Source: Euryodendron excelsum
Lineage: Eukaryota > Streptophyta > Magnoliopsida > Ericales > Pentaphylacaceae
DNA: 64,000 bases
Direction of reading: 5' to 3'
Assembly: GCA_033060915.1 (NCBI GenBank)
Contig: CM065387.1
Span: 40,810,501-40,874,500, forward strand
The notes under the pieces: generated by a model
Seen by the model: the letters and a program-made list of their open reading frames with translations, nothing else
Databases searched by the model: none
Told to the model about the DNA's origin: nothing
Translations under genes and position numbers: made by a program
Shown here: piece by piece, positions 11,999 to 22,859 of the stretch
How the letters are laid out: each line of letters opens with the position of its first letter
Numbering within the stretch: position 1 is the stretch's first letter

Positions 11999-12240
11999 TT
12001 GGACCGTCTCGAGGAATAAACTGTCTCGAGAGGGGGATTGGAATTGGAATAAGAAAGGATAATGCCCCTAAGGGCATTTTGGTCATTTTGCCTCTATTCG
12101 GGCCTGACAGGCCCGCGAAGCGATGGAAAGACGAAATTTGGACTAGAGGATTGGTTTCGATTGGAATATGTCCATAATGACTTGAAAACAAGTCTGGACG
12201 GAGTGTAGACTGCCGAGCAGTCAAAAATGGGGTGCTTACA

Positions 12241-12245
12241 GTTTG
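12241..12245. repeat. Target site duplication GTTTG, right
   Basis: It is an identical partner of 7479-7483 and marks the right edge of the solo LTR insertion. Confidence 0.92.
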
Positions 12246-12671
12246 TATGTCTTTATACACCTGTAATTGAGAGTTTGAGAGTTCTCTTGTAGAACAAAAA
12301 CTTTTATAAGTTTAAGTGGAGCTTTGACAAAACAACTTGGTGGTTAGAAGAACTTGTGAAGAAGATCTTGTGTACAGTGAGAAGAGCATTTGGTTAATCA
12401 GCATTCATTTTGTAATTGAAGATTGCATAGTGGAGGAAGACTTCAAGGGGATATTGGGGTGAGGACGTAGACCACGAATTGTGGTTGAACCTCAGTAATT
12501 CTCGGTGTGCTTTCTATTGCTTTATTTTTCATTCTTCTTTTGATTACATTGCATTATATATAGATTGATTACTGTTACATTGATTAGATTAATTTTAATT
12601 AATCTTAATTGTCATTAATTTTTAAAAAAACCCAATTCGTCCTCCCTCTTGGGTTGTCTTTTGGGCCAACA
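12246..12671 (+). repeat. SIRE copy 1 3' LTR, right part
   Basis: This continues the SIRE LTR after the solo LTR. It aligns with 31675-32114 of copy 2 (CACCTGTAATTGAGAGTTTGAGAG, then AGGACGTAGACCACGAATTGTGG) and ends GGGCCAACA. The bases after it (GAGAT, 12672-12676) should be the target duplication; its partner lies outside the window. Confidence 0.88.
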
Positions 12672-13177
12672 GAGATAGGGCTACCAAATTAGACAAAGGG
12701 TAGTCCAAGATCATTTCGACAATCTCTCGACATCAAGAGTGGTTTAGGTTTCTCTTTGTAAAAGTAGATAGGTGGAAGTCCTAAGCGAAATGTACCCCAT
12801 CCCCCAATTAAAATGTACTTTAAAGTGTTCTTGTATCTAAACTTAAAAGTTTAGTATATCCCTGTTATTCCCTATGGATGAATGTATGAATGAATGTGAA
12901 TTCTTAATCAATGGTAACGTATTTGCATACAAGGGCAAACCCACTATCTCTAAAAAGTGAGCCACAAGCATCATGTTTAGATCCCCTCTCAAATGGGGAC
13001 ACCCTTAAGACATGCATTGCATAAAGTTTTCCAAATATCAAGTACTAACTTGTGGCCTATTGTCCTTATTTTCCTTTCTTCACAGATGTATAAAAATTGC
13101 AAAAAGACACCATTGCTCAAAAGAAGGATTCTCATCCACCCTGAGACCTGATCATCACTCAACAAAGAGCTCTACAA
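12672..13177 (+). other. Leader of an Ogre/Tat-like element, upstream of gag
   Basis: This noncoding sequence runs into the gag start at 13178 and shows no other element's ends. It is best read as the 5' leader of the element that SIRE copy 1 entered. A short poly-pyrimidine tract ending TTCTTCACAG (about 13071-13085) could be a splice acceptor. Confidence 0.5.
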
Positions 13178-14918
13178 ATGGCAGCAAATCTTGAAGAAAA
13201 TACCCAGGACTCTAGGGAGGAGGTCAATGAGATGAGGATCAAAATTGATGAGATGTTTAAGCTCATCCAAGCCATAGCCCTGAAAGATGTTCCATCATCA
13301 TCCATCGTTCCCCCAAAGGATTCTGAAACTGTAACCCTAAAAACTACACTCTCATCCGACATTTTAAGAAAAAACAAGGAGAACCCTAAGGGATCCACTG
13401 ACGAAGAGGAAGAGATCATACTGTTGTCATCTGCCACGAAAAGAATCTTTCCTGACCCCCTTAGTTTGAAGATTCAAGGGTTGGAGGAGTTGCTGCAAAG
13501 CCTTCATGGCCATGATCCGTTTGGGCTCACCTTTTATGATAAGTTGTGTTTCTTCCCATATCATCCAAGGCTTGCCAAGTTCAATATGCCTGACTTTCAA
13601 AAGTATGGCGACACCGGAAATCCTATAGCTTATCTTCGCCTTTATGCAAGGGCATCAAGTGGCCATAGAGGTGATTCGAAGCTTCTTATGTAGCTGTTCC
13701 AACGTAGCTTAACTAGTGCCGCTTTGCAGTGGTTTGCTTGTCTAGATCTGAGAAAAATCACAATATGGATTAAGCTAGTTAATGCCTTTAAAGCACAGTA
13801 TTTGCACAATATCGACCTAACTTCTGACTGCTGGTCCTTGATGATAATGAGCAAAGGTGAGAAGGAGAGTTTCAAAGGTTATGCCCTTTGTTGGAGGGAG
13901 GTGACTGCACAAGTCAATCCTCCTCTAGAAGAAAAAAAGTATATTTAGTTGTTCGTGCATACCTTCCAATGTATATACTATGAAATCCTCTGCACAAGTG
14001 TGGGGAAGAGTTTCTCCAAGCTTATCATGCAATGGGAGATGATAGAAAATAATCTTAAAACAGGAAGAATTTCAGACTCGTGTGCAAAAATTGGGAAAGT
14101 TTTGCTAACATAGCTAGGAAGGTGGTTATTGTAAGAGGAATAATTAAGAAAGAAGGTGAAGTATCTACCATTCTACCTATTCAACCACCACAATACCGTC
14201 CATCACCCTAGTCACATATCATACCTACCTATCCATGCCTGTCAGCCCTACTACCCAAATGCCCAACTTCATTCCTGTTAGGGCAAGACCCAATTTTAAT
14301 TCTAATAGGCCAGCTTGGAGGATCTGTACATTTGACACCTTAGCTTGCACCCAAACCAAAGCATACCGTATCCTCTTAAAGAACAACGTGCTCAAACTTA
14401 TACATGCCCGCTCAATGCCAAATCCTTTACCCTCGACCTTTAATGGCGCCCCCACTTGCGAGTACCATTTAGGGGGACAAAGGCATGACATTGAGAGTTG
14501 CTTTTCTCTCAAGCACAAAATTCAAGACCTGATAGATGATAAGACCATAGATGTTCAACTCGTAAATCCTAATCAAACCCCTAATGTAACCACAATCCCT
14601 TTGCCAGACCACACTGTTAATCTAATAATAGTGGAAATAGAGGAGGGGTTTGAACTAGAAGAAATCATCCTCGAGGACTACTATAACGAAGAATGGGAAA
14701 GAAATGAAGCGATTAACTGGGCAGAGGAGCACTCGCCATATCCTATCTACCTTCATAACCCAAGTAAGGTGCCCGACACTTCTAATTGGCCAGTTGATGA
14801 AATCCCCGCAAAAGATGTGGTTGCTAATGGCTGGAGAGATGAGTTCTTGCATCCCAAGTACGCTGTAACTGAGCGTGAATGGTTAGAAAACCCATGGCCC
14901 GCATCTAAGTGTGATTAT
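13178..14918 (+). pseudogene. Ogre/Tat-like Ty3/gypsy gag, decayed
   Basis: ATG at 13178 opens a 171-codon frame. It has an N-terminal coiled-coil-like region and then the gag core (FNMPDFQKYGDTGNPIAYLRLY). After a TAG near 13693 the core continues in another frame as LFQRSLTSAALQWF, WIKLVNAFKAQYLHN and FKGYALCWREVTAQV, the usual Ogre/Tat gag order. The C-terminal part, 14235-14918, includes CEYHLGGQRHDIESC, the YH-G-H-C knuckle-like motif of this family, then an acidic tail. Gag would form the virus-like particle. The frame is broken by stops and shifts, and the C-terminus is cut by an LTR at 14919. No protease or polymerase domain of this element is seen in the window. Confidence 0.78.
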
Positions 14919-17744
14919 TGTCACACCCAGATTTTTCGCACTCGAAAAATACACGCACAAGTGAAAAAATACCGTACTCTCTCGTTAGAACTCATCCTCC
15001 TAGAAGGACGAGTGCGACTATGTTTGAATTGAAAATTGATTTGATTTAAGTGCTTTTGGAAAAATAATTTGGAGTTGCCACCTAACTTGGTTACGGTGAG
15101 TTAGATCACCTAAAACTAAATATAATCCAAAGAAAAGGATTTTTGAAACTTCCTCAAGAGAGGGTTTTTAAGAAAATAGGTTGTTTGGCAACCCTTGAAA
15201 ATATTTAAGCCCTTTTAGAAAAATGACTCCAGTTTTGATTTTTCAAAAATAGTGATCTATGGTCCGGAGGTTGGTTACGTATAGGGAAAATATCTTAAGA
15301 TCATCACCCTATCCCACTCTTATGGTAACTACATGTCTATTCACCCTAGGTTCACTCATTTAGAATCTTCAATTATTAATTGTCCAATTATATCGACTTT
15401 GAAAATAATTTAGAAAAAAGTTCAATATGATGCATGATATGTAAGTGTAAAAAAAAGAGTTTGATTTGAAAGCAGATTTGGAAAAGAAAATTGAGATTTG
15501 AACATAGATTGGAATTTGAAAAGATTTTAGAATTAGTGACATAGAAAAGAGGAATGAAAACTTTAAAAAGTTGTGAAAATAAACAAAAAAACTTGAAAAA
15601 GATTGTGACCGCACCCATGAAGTTTGCCTACGTATCTCTTTGTTGGGAATCAGGTCAGTTGTAGTTCGGACAAGAGTCTGATAGAAAAATAAGAAGGTTT
15701 AAAAAGGATTTTGATTAAAACTTAGAATTAAAAGGTTGGAATTGGACTTGGTTTAGAATAATGAGTTTTGAAAACATCTTAACCTTAATTGGAATTTAAA
15801 AACTATCTTGATTTAGAAAAGAGTTTTTGAAAAAGAGTTGGAAACCTCCTAACTTTAGGGTTATGGTTGAACTAGGGTTTAGACATCCTAGGACTTAGGG
15901 TAACCTAGGGTTAATGTATGCACCTGAATAGACTTGATTTGAACTTAAGAAGTTTAATTTTAGAAAGTTTGGTTTTAGAAAACCCAGAATTAAGAAAGAG
16001 AAGATTTAGGAAAGACTTGAGATTTTAAGAAGATATGATTTGGAATAGTTGGAAAGTTGGAATTTGAATGTTTGACTTAGAAAACATGGAAAGTCAAAAT
16101 TTAAGAAAAATTGAATTCAGGAAATCTTGGAATTAGGAATGTTTCAAAATAGAAAGTTTCAAACTAGGAAAGTTTTGAATTTAGAAGTTTCAAATTAGGA
16201 AAGTTTTGACTTAGGAAAGTTTTAATTTAAGAAAGTTTTTAAATTGAAAAGTTTTGAATTAAGAAAGCTTTAAATTAGGAACGTTTTGATTTAAGAAATA
16301 CTTAGAATTTAAAAAGTTTAAAATTAAGAAAGGTTTGGAATTTGAAAAGTTTAGAATTAGGAAAAGTTGAATTTAGGAAAGATTTAGATCCTATTTCCTA
16401 AAATAGAATATTAGATTTTATTTCCAAAAAGAAATGATTTGATTTTGTTTTCAAAAACAAAGGATTTGATCTAGTTTCTTAAATTGGGAGACTTGAATTA
16501 GTTTCCTAAATTGGAGGATTAAATTTGGCATAGAATTGGAAATATGGAGTTTTGAAAATCTTGGATTTGGAAGTCTATGATTTGATATGAAAATTAGGTT
16601 TTGGAAATCTATGATTTTGATGTTGAAAATAGGATTTGTAAACCTAAGGTTTGATGTAAAAAGAAGGAAGTTGAAAACTAGGGTTTCCTAACCATTGGCT
16701 CCAGAGCTTGACTTGGACTCTAAGAAAAAGAAATTTTGAAAAGTAGAACTTTTTGAAAAGATTTTTGGAAAGATTTTTTTTAGAAATAAGATTTGAAAAG
16801 AATTTTGGAAAAGAAATTTAAAAATTGATTTGGAAAGAGAATAGAATATGGACATTTACAAGTCTCTAAAAATATCTCATTTTCCTAGAACTATTTTAAC
16901 CATGGGAAGATTAGAACCACTCCAGGATCATAGTTTTGAAAACAACAAGGATTTGAAAATATGGACCATATTGGTCTCATTAAATATAACACTTTCCTAA
17001 AACAACCCTAACTATGGAAATGCTAGAATCACTTTAAGATTGTGATTTTGACGAAAACAATTTAGGGTTTACACCCAAAACTTATGTAACACTTGTCTAA
17101 AACAACCCTAACCATCGAGTGGTTAGAATCATCTAAAGAGTGTGATTTTAAAAACAAGTTTGGAAAAAGAAGATTTTTAATGCAAGTTTCAAAAGAGATT
17201 TTGATGCAAGTTTTGAAAATAAGTTTGAAAACAAGTTTTGGAGAGATGCATGAATATGATATGCACAATGCAAGGGAGGTCGTGAACATACAAGGTTAAG
17301 GCTTCACCACATAATCAAGGGGGCCAAATTCACGTGGTCTCCGGTGACTTTGAATAGCCCTTCCTACGTATATATGAATTGGGAAGTCCCTTGTTTCAAG
17401 CATGCAAGGGGGGGGGTAAAAGATGAAGATTAAAATAGAAGAAAACCCAAGTGGTTTAAGAGAGAGAAGAGAGAAGGGGGATTTGCGTAAACATAAAAAG
17501 CGAGCCTACCTTGTATTCTTCTTATTTTCTTGCTTTATTTGCTTTTCTTTGCTTTGGTCTTCAAGAGCTTCCAAGTTGCAGTACTTTGAATCTTCAATGG
17601 AGGTTTCAAAGGCTTGTGTATGAGTGTATAGAGTGTATGTATGCTAGGGTTAAAGTGTATGGAGGCTAGGGTTAAGTGTATGGAGGCTAGGGTTTGAAGA
17701 GACCTAAGAAAACTAGGGTTTGGAGAAACTTCGAACTCTGTAAA
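14919..17744 (-). mobile_element. Truncated LTR of the same family as the 7484-12240 solo LTR
   Basis: It starts TGTCACACCCAGATTTTTCGCACTC and matches the solo LTR in ordered blocks: about 14919-15300 with 7484-7880, 15601-15672 with 8265-8340, 17240-17500 with 10200-10480, and 17620-17735 with 10660-10750. It stops just short of where the TATA box should be, so in the inferred minus orientation it keeps R/U5 but has lost the promoter and U3. It sits in the gag frame in the opposite orientation, so it looks like a separate insertion. The missing end prevents a target-duplication check. Confidence 0.75.
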
Positions 17745-18120
17745 ATATAGCAATTAAGTTGCTATATTCATATAGCAATTAAGTTTTCTCTTCCAATTAA
17801 TCTAGCTAGTAATTAAGTTGCTAATTTTATTTATTTTCTAATCGTAAAAAAAAAGTATATGAATATGGCAAGGATTTATGTATAAGTTTGTTAAAAGAAA
17901 TAATAAACTGGGGGCTGCTTCTCAAAGGAAAAAAGAGGGGGCATATTTGGTTGGGTGGAAGAAAAGGTCGAGGGATTCAGGTGGTCTAATTATATTGTAT
18001 GAGACTTGGCATTTTCATTAAAAAGATTTCTAATATAAAATCATAAAGATTTATTAATTAGTGTAATGATTGTGCGTAGAAGTATTTACATAAAAATAGT
18101 TAAATAAATGGCCTTTAGAC
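17745..18120. repeat. Partial duplicate of the host gene's upstream region
   Basis: Blocks here match 43240-44050 in order: GTTGCTAATTTTATT (17817 and 43250), AAGAAATAA with GGGGCTGCTT (17897 and 43332), CATATTTGGTTG (17942 and 43642), GACTTGGCATTTTCATTA (18002 and 43971) and AGTGTAATNATTGTGCGTA (18060 and 44015). The second copy carries extra insertions. At the left junction is a perfect inverted repeat, ATATAGCAA at 17745-17753 and TTGCTATAT at 17759-17767. Confidence 0.7.
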
Positions 18121-18720
18121 AAGATAATTATACTATATCACATACATAACTTTTAAAAAATATATATACCAGGTAGGTTCAAATTATTCAATGACCGAAT
18201 TGAGAACAGAAACAAATTCGTCAGTTCTAGAATTTGGAGTCAAAAAATTAAACTAATCTTCTACTTTTTTTTTTCTTTTTTTTTTTTTTATAACCGGGTA
18301 TCCCTACCATCTTGCGTATATCTCAACTGAACTTGAGGCCTGTGTGGTAGTCTCATTCCACACAAATCGGATAATTATCAGACCAAAGACCTTGGGAGTG
18401 CCCTTAAGAATTAATAACACCTAAGAGGTTTTGAACCTAAAATTTTGAAGGGAGTAGACCTATAGGCGTTTGCCACTAGACCAACCCTGGGATTTACTAA
18501 TCTTCTACTTAAACAAAACAAGGGAGCAGACCTATAGGTCTTTACAACTCGGCCAATCCCTGGGGTTAACTAATCTTTCACTTAAACCAAACAAACCTAA
18601 CTTATAAAAACTGGTTTGAATTGGTTCGCTGGCTGCATATAGTACTAATTTATGCACCCTCATTAATGTAGAATAACATTAGGGTAACATTCTAATGGTA
18701 CTTAATAACAAAAAAATTAT
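18121..18720. other. Unassigned AT-rich spacer with a short internal duplication
   Basis: No gene is seen. A phrase around GGGAGTAGACCTATAGGCG...ACTAGACCAACCCTGGG (about 18451-18490) is repeated, diverged, at about 18522-18565. A 30-base T-rich run lies near 18265-18290. Confidence 0.5.
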
Positions 18721-19050
18721 CATTCAGGTGGTAGTTGAGTTGACTTCAGCATCTGGGCCTAGAACTTCACTCTTCCCTTAACGATCGCGTGTTCAAATCT
18801 ACTTGCGATAATAGTTGCGTGAACCAGATACTGTTGAGAAAAGGCTGAATACCACTTAAATTTTAGTAGAGTTGCGGTGATAGGTTCGCCCTTCACGAGT
18901 TAATAGCTATGGTTCAAAACGAATATTTCAAAGTGGGTGGGAACCCCTTTAGTCACCTCTGGAGAGTTTGCTACGCTAGTTGCCCTCTCTCACCTTTTTA
19001 CTTAGCAATAAGAATAATAATAATAATAATAATAATAACAATAATGTTAT
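18721..19050 (+). mobile_element. Probable tRNA-derived SINE
   Basis: An A-box-like TGGTAGTTGAG (18729-18739) and a B-box-like TGTTCAAATCT (about 18790-18800) form an RNA polymerase III promoter arrangement. The sequence ends in an (AAT)n tail (about 19012-19040), as in plant SINEs. A to B spacing is somewhat long. A short TTATCA near both ends could be part of a target duplication but is not convincing. Confidence 0.5.
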
Positions 19051-19640
19051 CACAACATCATTTTTATAAAACTTTCCATACAAAATTTTATGAAAGGATA
19101 ACATCTCCCTTTATTTTAAAATGAAAACCCTAATTTAAGAGTAATGTCATCCGTAGTTTTGCATTCCATTTTCTTACTCTAGACGAAAGACACTACGATT
19201 CATCTTAATCAATGAATATGGTACCAACTCACTTATCTACGATTGAGGAGGATCTCAAACACGTCACCTTATACAGAAACTCCAAATATTTTTTCCGTTT
19301 GTATGGATGATCTATTTATCCTTACTTCACAAGGAGAAGAGAGGTAGGAAGCTGCCTCAGTCAATAGGTGGGCAAAGAGTTTGGAAAGGATACATTGTTA
19401 ATAATACCCATCTGTGTGTTGGGAAAGTAATTTTTTTTTTAGGGATGATTTCAAATTTTTTTAGGAAAGTACCAATTATAAATTTTCAGATGGGGCACAT
19501 TGAAAACTATTCTAAAAGTTATAAGCATACTTAAACTTTTGGAAAATTCAGGGGGGGCAAGTGCCCCTTTGGCCCCTTTATGGCTTCGCCTTTAGCTGCA
19601 GGGTAATGCTCTCTATCGGCATATCTATTTTATGAACCGA
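19051..19640. other. Spacer with a degenerate hAT-like end
   Basis: No gene is supported. Near 19545-19600 the text GGGGGGCAAGTGCCCCTTTGG...GGCTTCGCC resembles the terminal region of the short hAT elements at 40461-40920 and 54213-55273. No partner end or target duplication was found. Confidence 0.3.
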
Positions 19641-20939
19641 AAATAAAAGTACCTTAATTAAATGGTTGAGTCTTGAATTGCTCCCAAAGATGTTATCAAC
19701 TTGAGCTTCTCGCAAGAGCACGTGCGTGCAATTGAAGTATAAATCCAACAAGTATCCGGTATTGTTCTCCTAAAGGATCAAACCCGATATAGGTGTCACA
19801 TAGGACAAAATAACTAACAAATTAAGTCAAATTAGAAAGTCACTTAGCAAATTGAAACTATCTACAAATAAGACCAAAAATATGTTGGTCGTGAGAGCGG
19901 TAACTGCAAATTGAACTAACTAGACTAAGTATGGAAAACAAGACTATGTAAATTTGAAATCAATTGATGTAAAACTTAAATGCAATTAAAGAAGCGCGAA
20001 TGCAATTGATCTAATCTATCAATTCTCTACAAATGTCTTAATGGAGGACTTGGTAACTCAAATCAAGGAATCACTCTGCAGATCCTTGATTCGGAAGATT
20101 TAGACTATAGAAATGAGAGTTCATACTCAATTGGATGTAAATTTGTGTTCAATGTTAAGAATCATAGAAACAAATTATCAATTGTGCAATATCTATACCA
20201 ATTTAGGGATTACGCATAAAGATTACCAATAGTGATTATGAATCTAAGTTTTCTATAGATTTACAACACAATTGAGATGAATACGAAGAAATCATAAGAT
20301 AATTCATTGAAGTTTACATACCTCCATTGAAGAGCTCGAAGATCCTTGGTAGATCTTCACAATTGCATCCAATGATGAGTTTAGTTACTTGAATCCATAA
20401 GGTAGAAGGTAGAGAATTGCAAATCTATTAATTGGCAAAGAAATTGATGTTTGTTTACAAAGAAAATAGAAGAAAATGAAGCAAAATACAATGGGAACTA
20501 ACTTTCTCTCTCTACCATTCGTACTGATTGTAAATCTAATGTAAATGGTGATAGATACAAAAAATCCCATCACTTCCCAAAGATATAGCAATGAAAATCA
20601 ATAAGGAGGCGCTGGTACCGTGCGTACGGTGGTCAATACGCTAAATTGATCTCTTTGAATCTCAAAACTTTTCTGTAGGCATACGTACGGTTGAACTTAC
20701 CATACGGATGGTGGTACTACCAGACGTACAGTGGTTCCAACCGTACGTACGATCTAGCAAATTTTGCACTCTTCAACTCAACTTTTGCTCTAAATCTCCC
20801 CTTTTCCACTCCAGACCTGCAAAATACCCATAAACACTTATTTAACCAATTATTATACTAAAATGAGGCATATATACAATCTAATTGGGCTAACAATAGC
20901 TATTTAGGGACTTTAGATTACACTTTTGTAGTGTAATCA
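19640..20939 (-). repeat. Athila-like element 3' LTR (minus); low end uncertain
   Basis: On minus the LTR begins TGATTACACTAC directly after a G-rich polypurine tract, which fixes its start at 20939. The first bases form a perfect hairpin: on plus GATTACACT (20916-20924) and AGTGTAATC (20930-20938). A set of CGTACG words lies at about 20610-20750, in what would be U3. The low end could not be fixed, since the 5' LTR is absent from the window, so 19640 is approximate. Confidence 0.6.
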
Positions 20940-20951
20940 CCTCCCCCCACC
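20940..20951 (-). other. Polypurine tract of the Athila-like element
   Basis: On minus GGTGGGGGGAGG abuts the TG of the LTR. This is the expected plus-strand primer site, and it orients the element. Confidence 0.75.
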
Positions 20952-22859
20952 TAGCTTTTGTTAGTCCGTAGCAAAAAGTGAAGAACAACCAAATATGTAC
21001 AGAAAGATAATCCCCACTTTTGTGGGAGTCCTGGATGCATTTAGCTTATGCACCAAGCCTTTGAACCCCTAGGTTACCCCAAGTGGACGAGTAGTGTCTC
21101 GTGAGGGCTTACAGTAATGACACCCACAAACATCACCTTATAATCAAAATCCTAGATGTAGAATGATATAGGAGAAATGCATGGAGGTATATCACATAAC
21201 TCAAAACAATCTATCTCTAATTTCAATACAAACAAGAAGAGTCTATGAAAACATTATGACAAGATTCATGAGTGTGTGTGTGCTAGGATCATACATGCTA
21301 GTTTACAATGCTTCACTTCACACCAACAACCTTAAAGCCTCGATCCAAACACTCTCCGAGCATACACTGAAAAGGTAATCGAGCACACAGTTTATCTCCA
21401 TTGGCTGCTCATAATAAAAGAGTAAATGTTCAAATCATACAAAAGGCAAACCAAACTAAGAAAGATGATATAATGTGAGTGTATCAACTTAGCATGACTT
21501 CATGAAAGAACACTTATGGCATAGATATCAATTAAGCATGATGTGCAAACAATGTCTTACATTCCAGTAAGACCTCAATTGAAAATCATGCTTTGGATCA
21601 CAAAGGACTTTGTTAAGGAAGGCCAAGAGGTATCAAGGTATGGTAAGAAGGAAAGAAAAGGTGTAAATATGCAAAATATGTGCGATCAAGGCATATAATG
21701 TTCATTAAAATACATTATTCTTTTCGAACTTCCAACTCTTATAATATCAATTGCACCTCTCTTTCAGGTTTCAACTTCCCTCATCTATCAATCATTCTTC
21801 TTTCCTTGCTACTTTCTTATATTCTTTCAACTACTACACATGTATTATACCCTCTCTTATTTTTTTTTTTCTAGAGAATTGCATGAATGGGAACACTTTT
21901 CACTTGCCACTAATGTTTTTATCTTTTCGTTTCTTTTTTTTTTCTTTTTCTTTTTCTCTTTTTTTCATCTCTTTTCCATGAAACACAGAAATGCATTACA
22001 AAGGGTGTAAAGATGTAGTGACAAAGAGAAGAAAATATCAATAAAAATCGGTGACTCAAAGTGAACAAAGAGGGTCTAAAATCATTTCCAAAGCAAGCAT
22101 TGTATATATAGATATTGATAAAATGCAAGTGTCAATCCATGCAAACCAATATCAAACCAACAAGCCAAACACAAGTATAACAAAGTCACTTGTAAATGAG
22201 TGAAGTCAAAAAGAATTTTATTCGAGTAAGTGTAAAAATCTCTCCAATGAAGCAATGGGCTTTACTCTCACCAGGTAGTGATCTCCACTCAATTAGGACA
22301 TAGATGCAAAGATCAACAATGTAACACTACTTAATATGATCTGTGCTCTTAAATGCAGTCATCTCATCATAATGAAATCAAAACCATATCATGTTTATAT
22401 GGAAATCAAAGAATAACAATACATATCATATTATGATCGTGCCCTATAATAATCCCTAATCATTCATGAATTCCGAATTAAATCTCATAAGATATGCTAT
22501 GGTCCCTCATGCGAAGAAATCAACACATCCACTATGAATAAGAAATGCCAACTTAATAGATCTTTAATGGATGCTAACAATGGGAAGTATATAGTGAGAG
22601 AAGCCATACAATACCGTCAACCTCTTACCATCATGCAAATAGATAAAAATGAATCATCCACAAACTCATATCTAAAAGATAGCCTATATATACAATAGGT
22701 CAATATAAACTGAAAGAAATACATCATCTGAAACTTAAAACAGGCATGCAATCATATGGAACTGATATGGACTACATCAAAAATGTTGTAGAGTTTTAGA
22801 TACATCGATGAATGAAATGTATACATGAGATGTAATACATGAGATGCTATCTAAACTCT
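20952..22859 (-). other. Athila-like 3' noncoding region
   Basis: About 1.9 kb lies between the env-like gene and the polypurine tract with no supported gene. It is AT-rich and contains a T-rich low-complexity run (about 21855-21970). Athila-type elements commonly have long noncoding sequence here. Confidence 0.5.

Larger units (their letters stand above)
7484..12240 (-). mobile_element. Solo LTR of an Ogre/Tat-like Ty3/gypsy family, 4.76 kb
   Basis: On plus it begins TGTCGCGCCC and ends GGTGCTTACA, with GTTTG on both sides. This is the signature of an intact solo LTR left by recombination between two LTRs. I read its transcriptional orientation as minus: read that way it begins TGTAAGCACCCC and ends GGGCGCGACA, and a TATAAATA box at 10817-10824 reads on minus. 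Another family member at 47261-49336 keeps the same box in the matching orientation. Read on minus, 12240 to about 10825 would be U3 and the rest a very long, G-poor R/U5 leader. It contains a minisatellite (11598-11998) and GGCGCC palindromes (10840-10940). No gene is supported inside. The family name rests on LTR ends and nearby gag pieces and is less sure than the solo-LTR call. Confidence 0.85.

Noticed and set aside
18721..18810. A genuine tRNA gene at the A/B-box pair
   Set aside because: No cloverleaf can be formed convincingly, and an (AAT)n tail follows, so a SINE is more likely.
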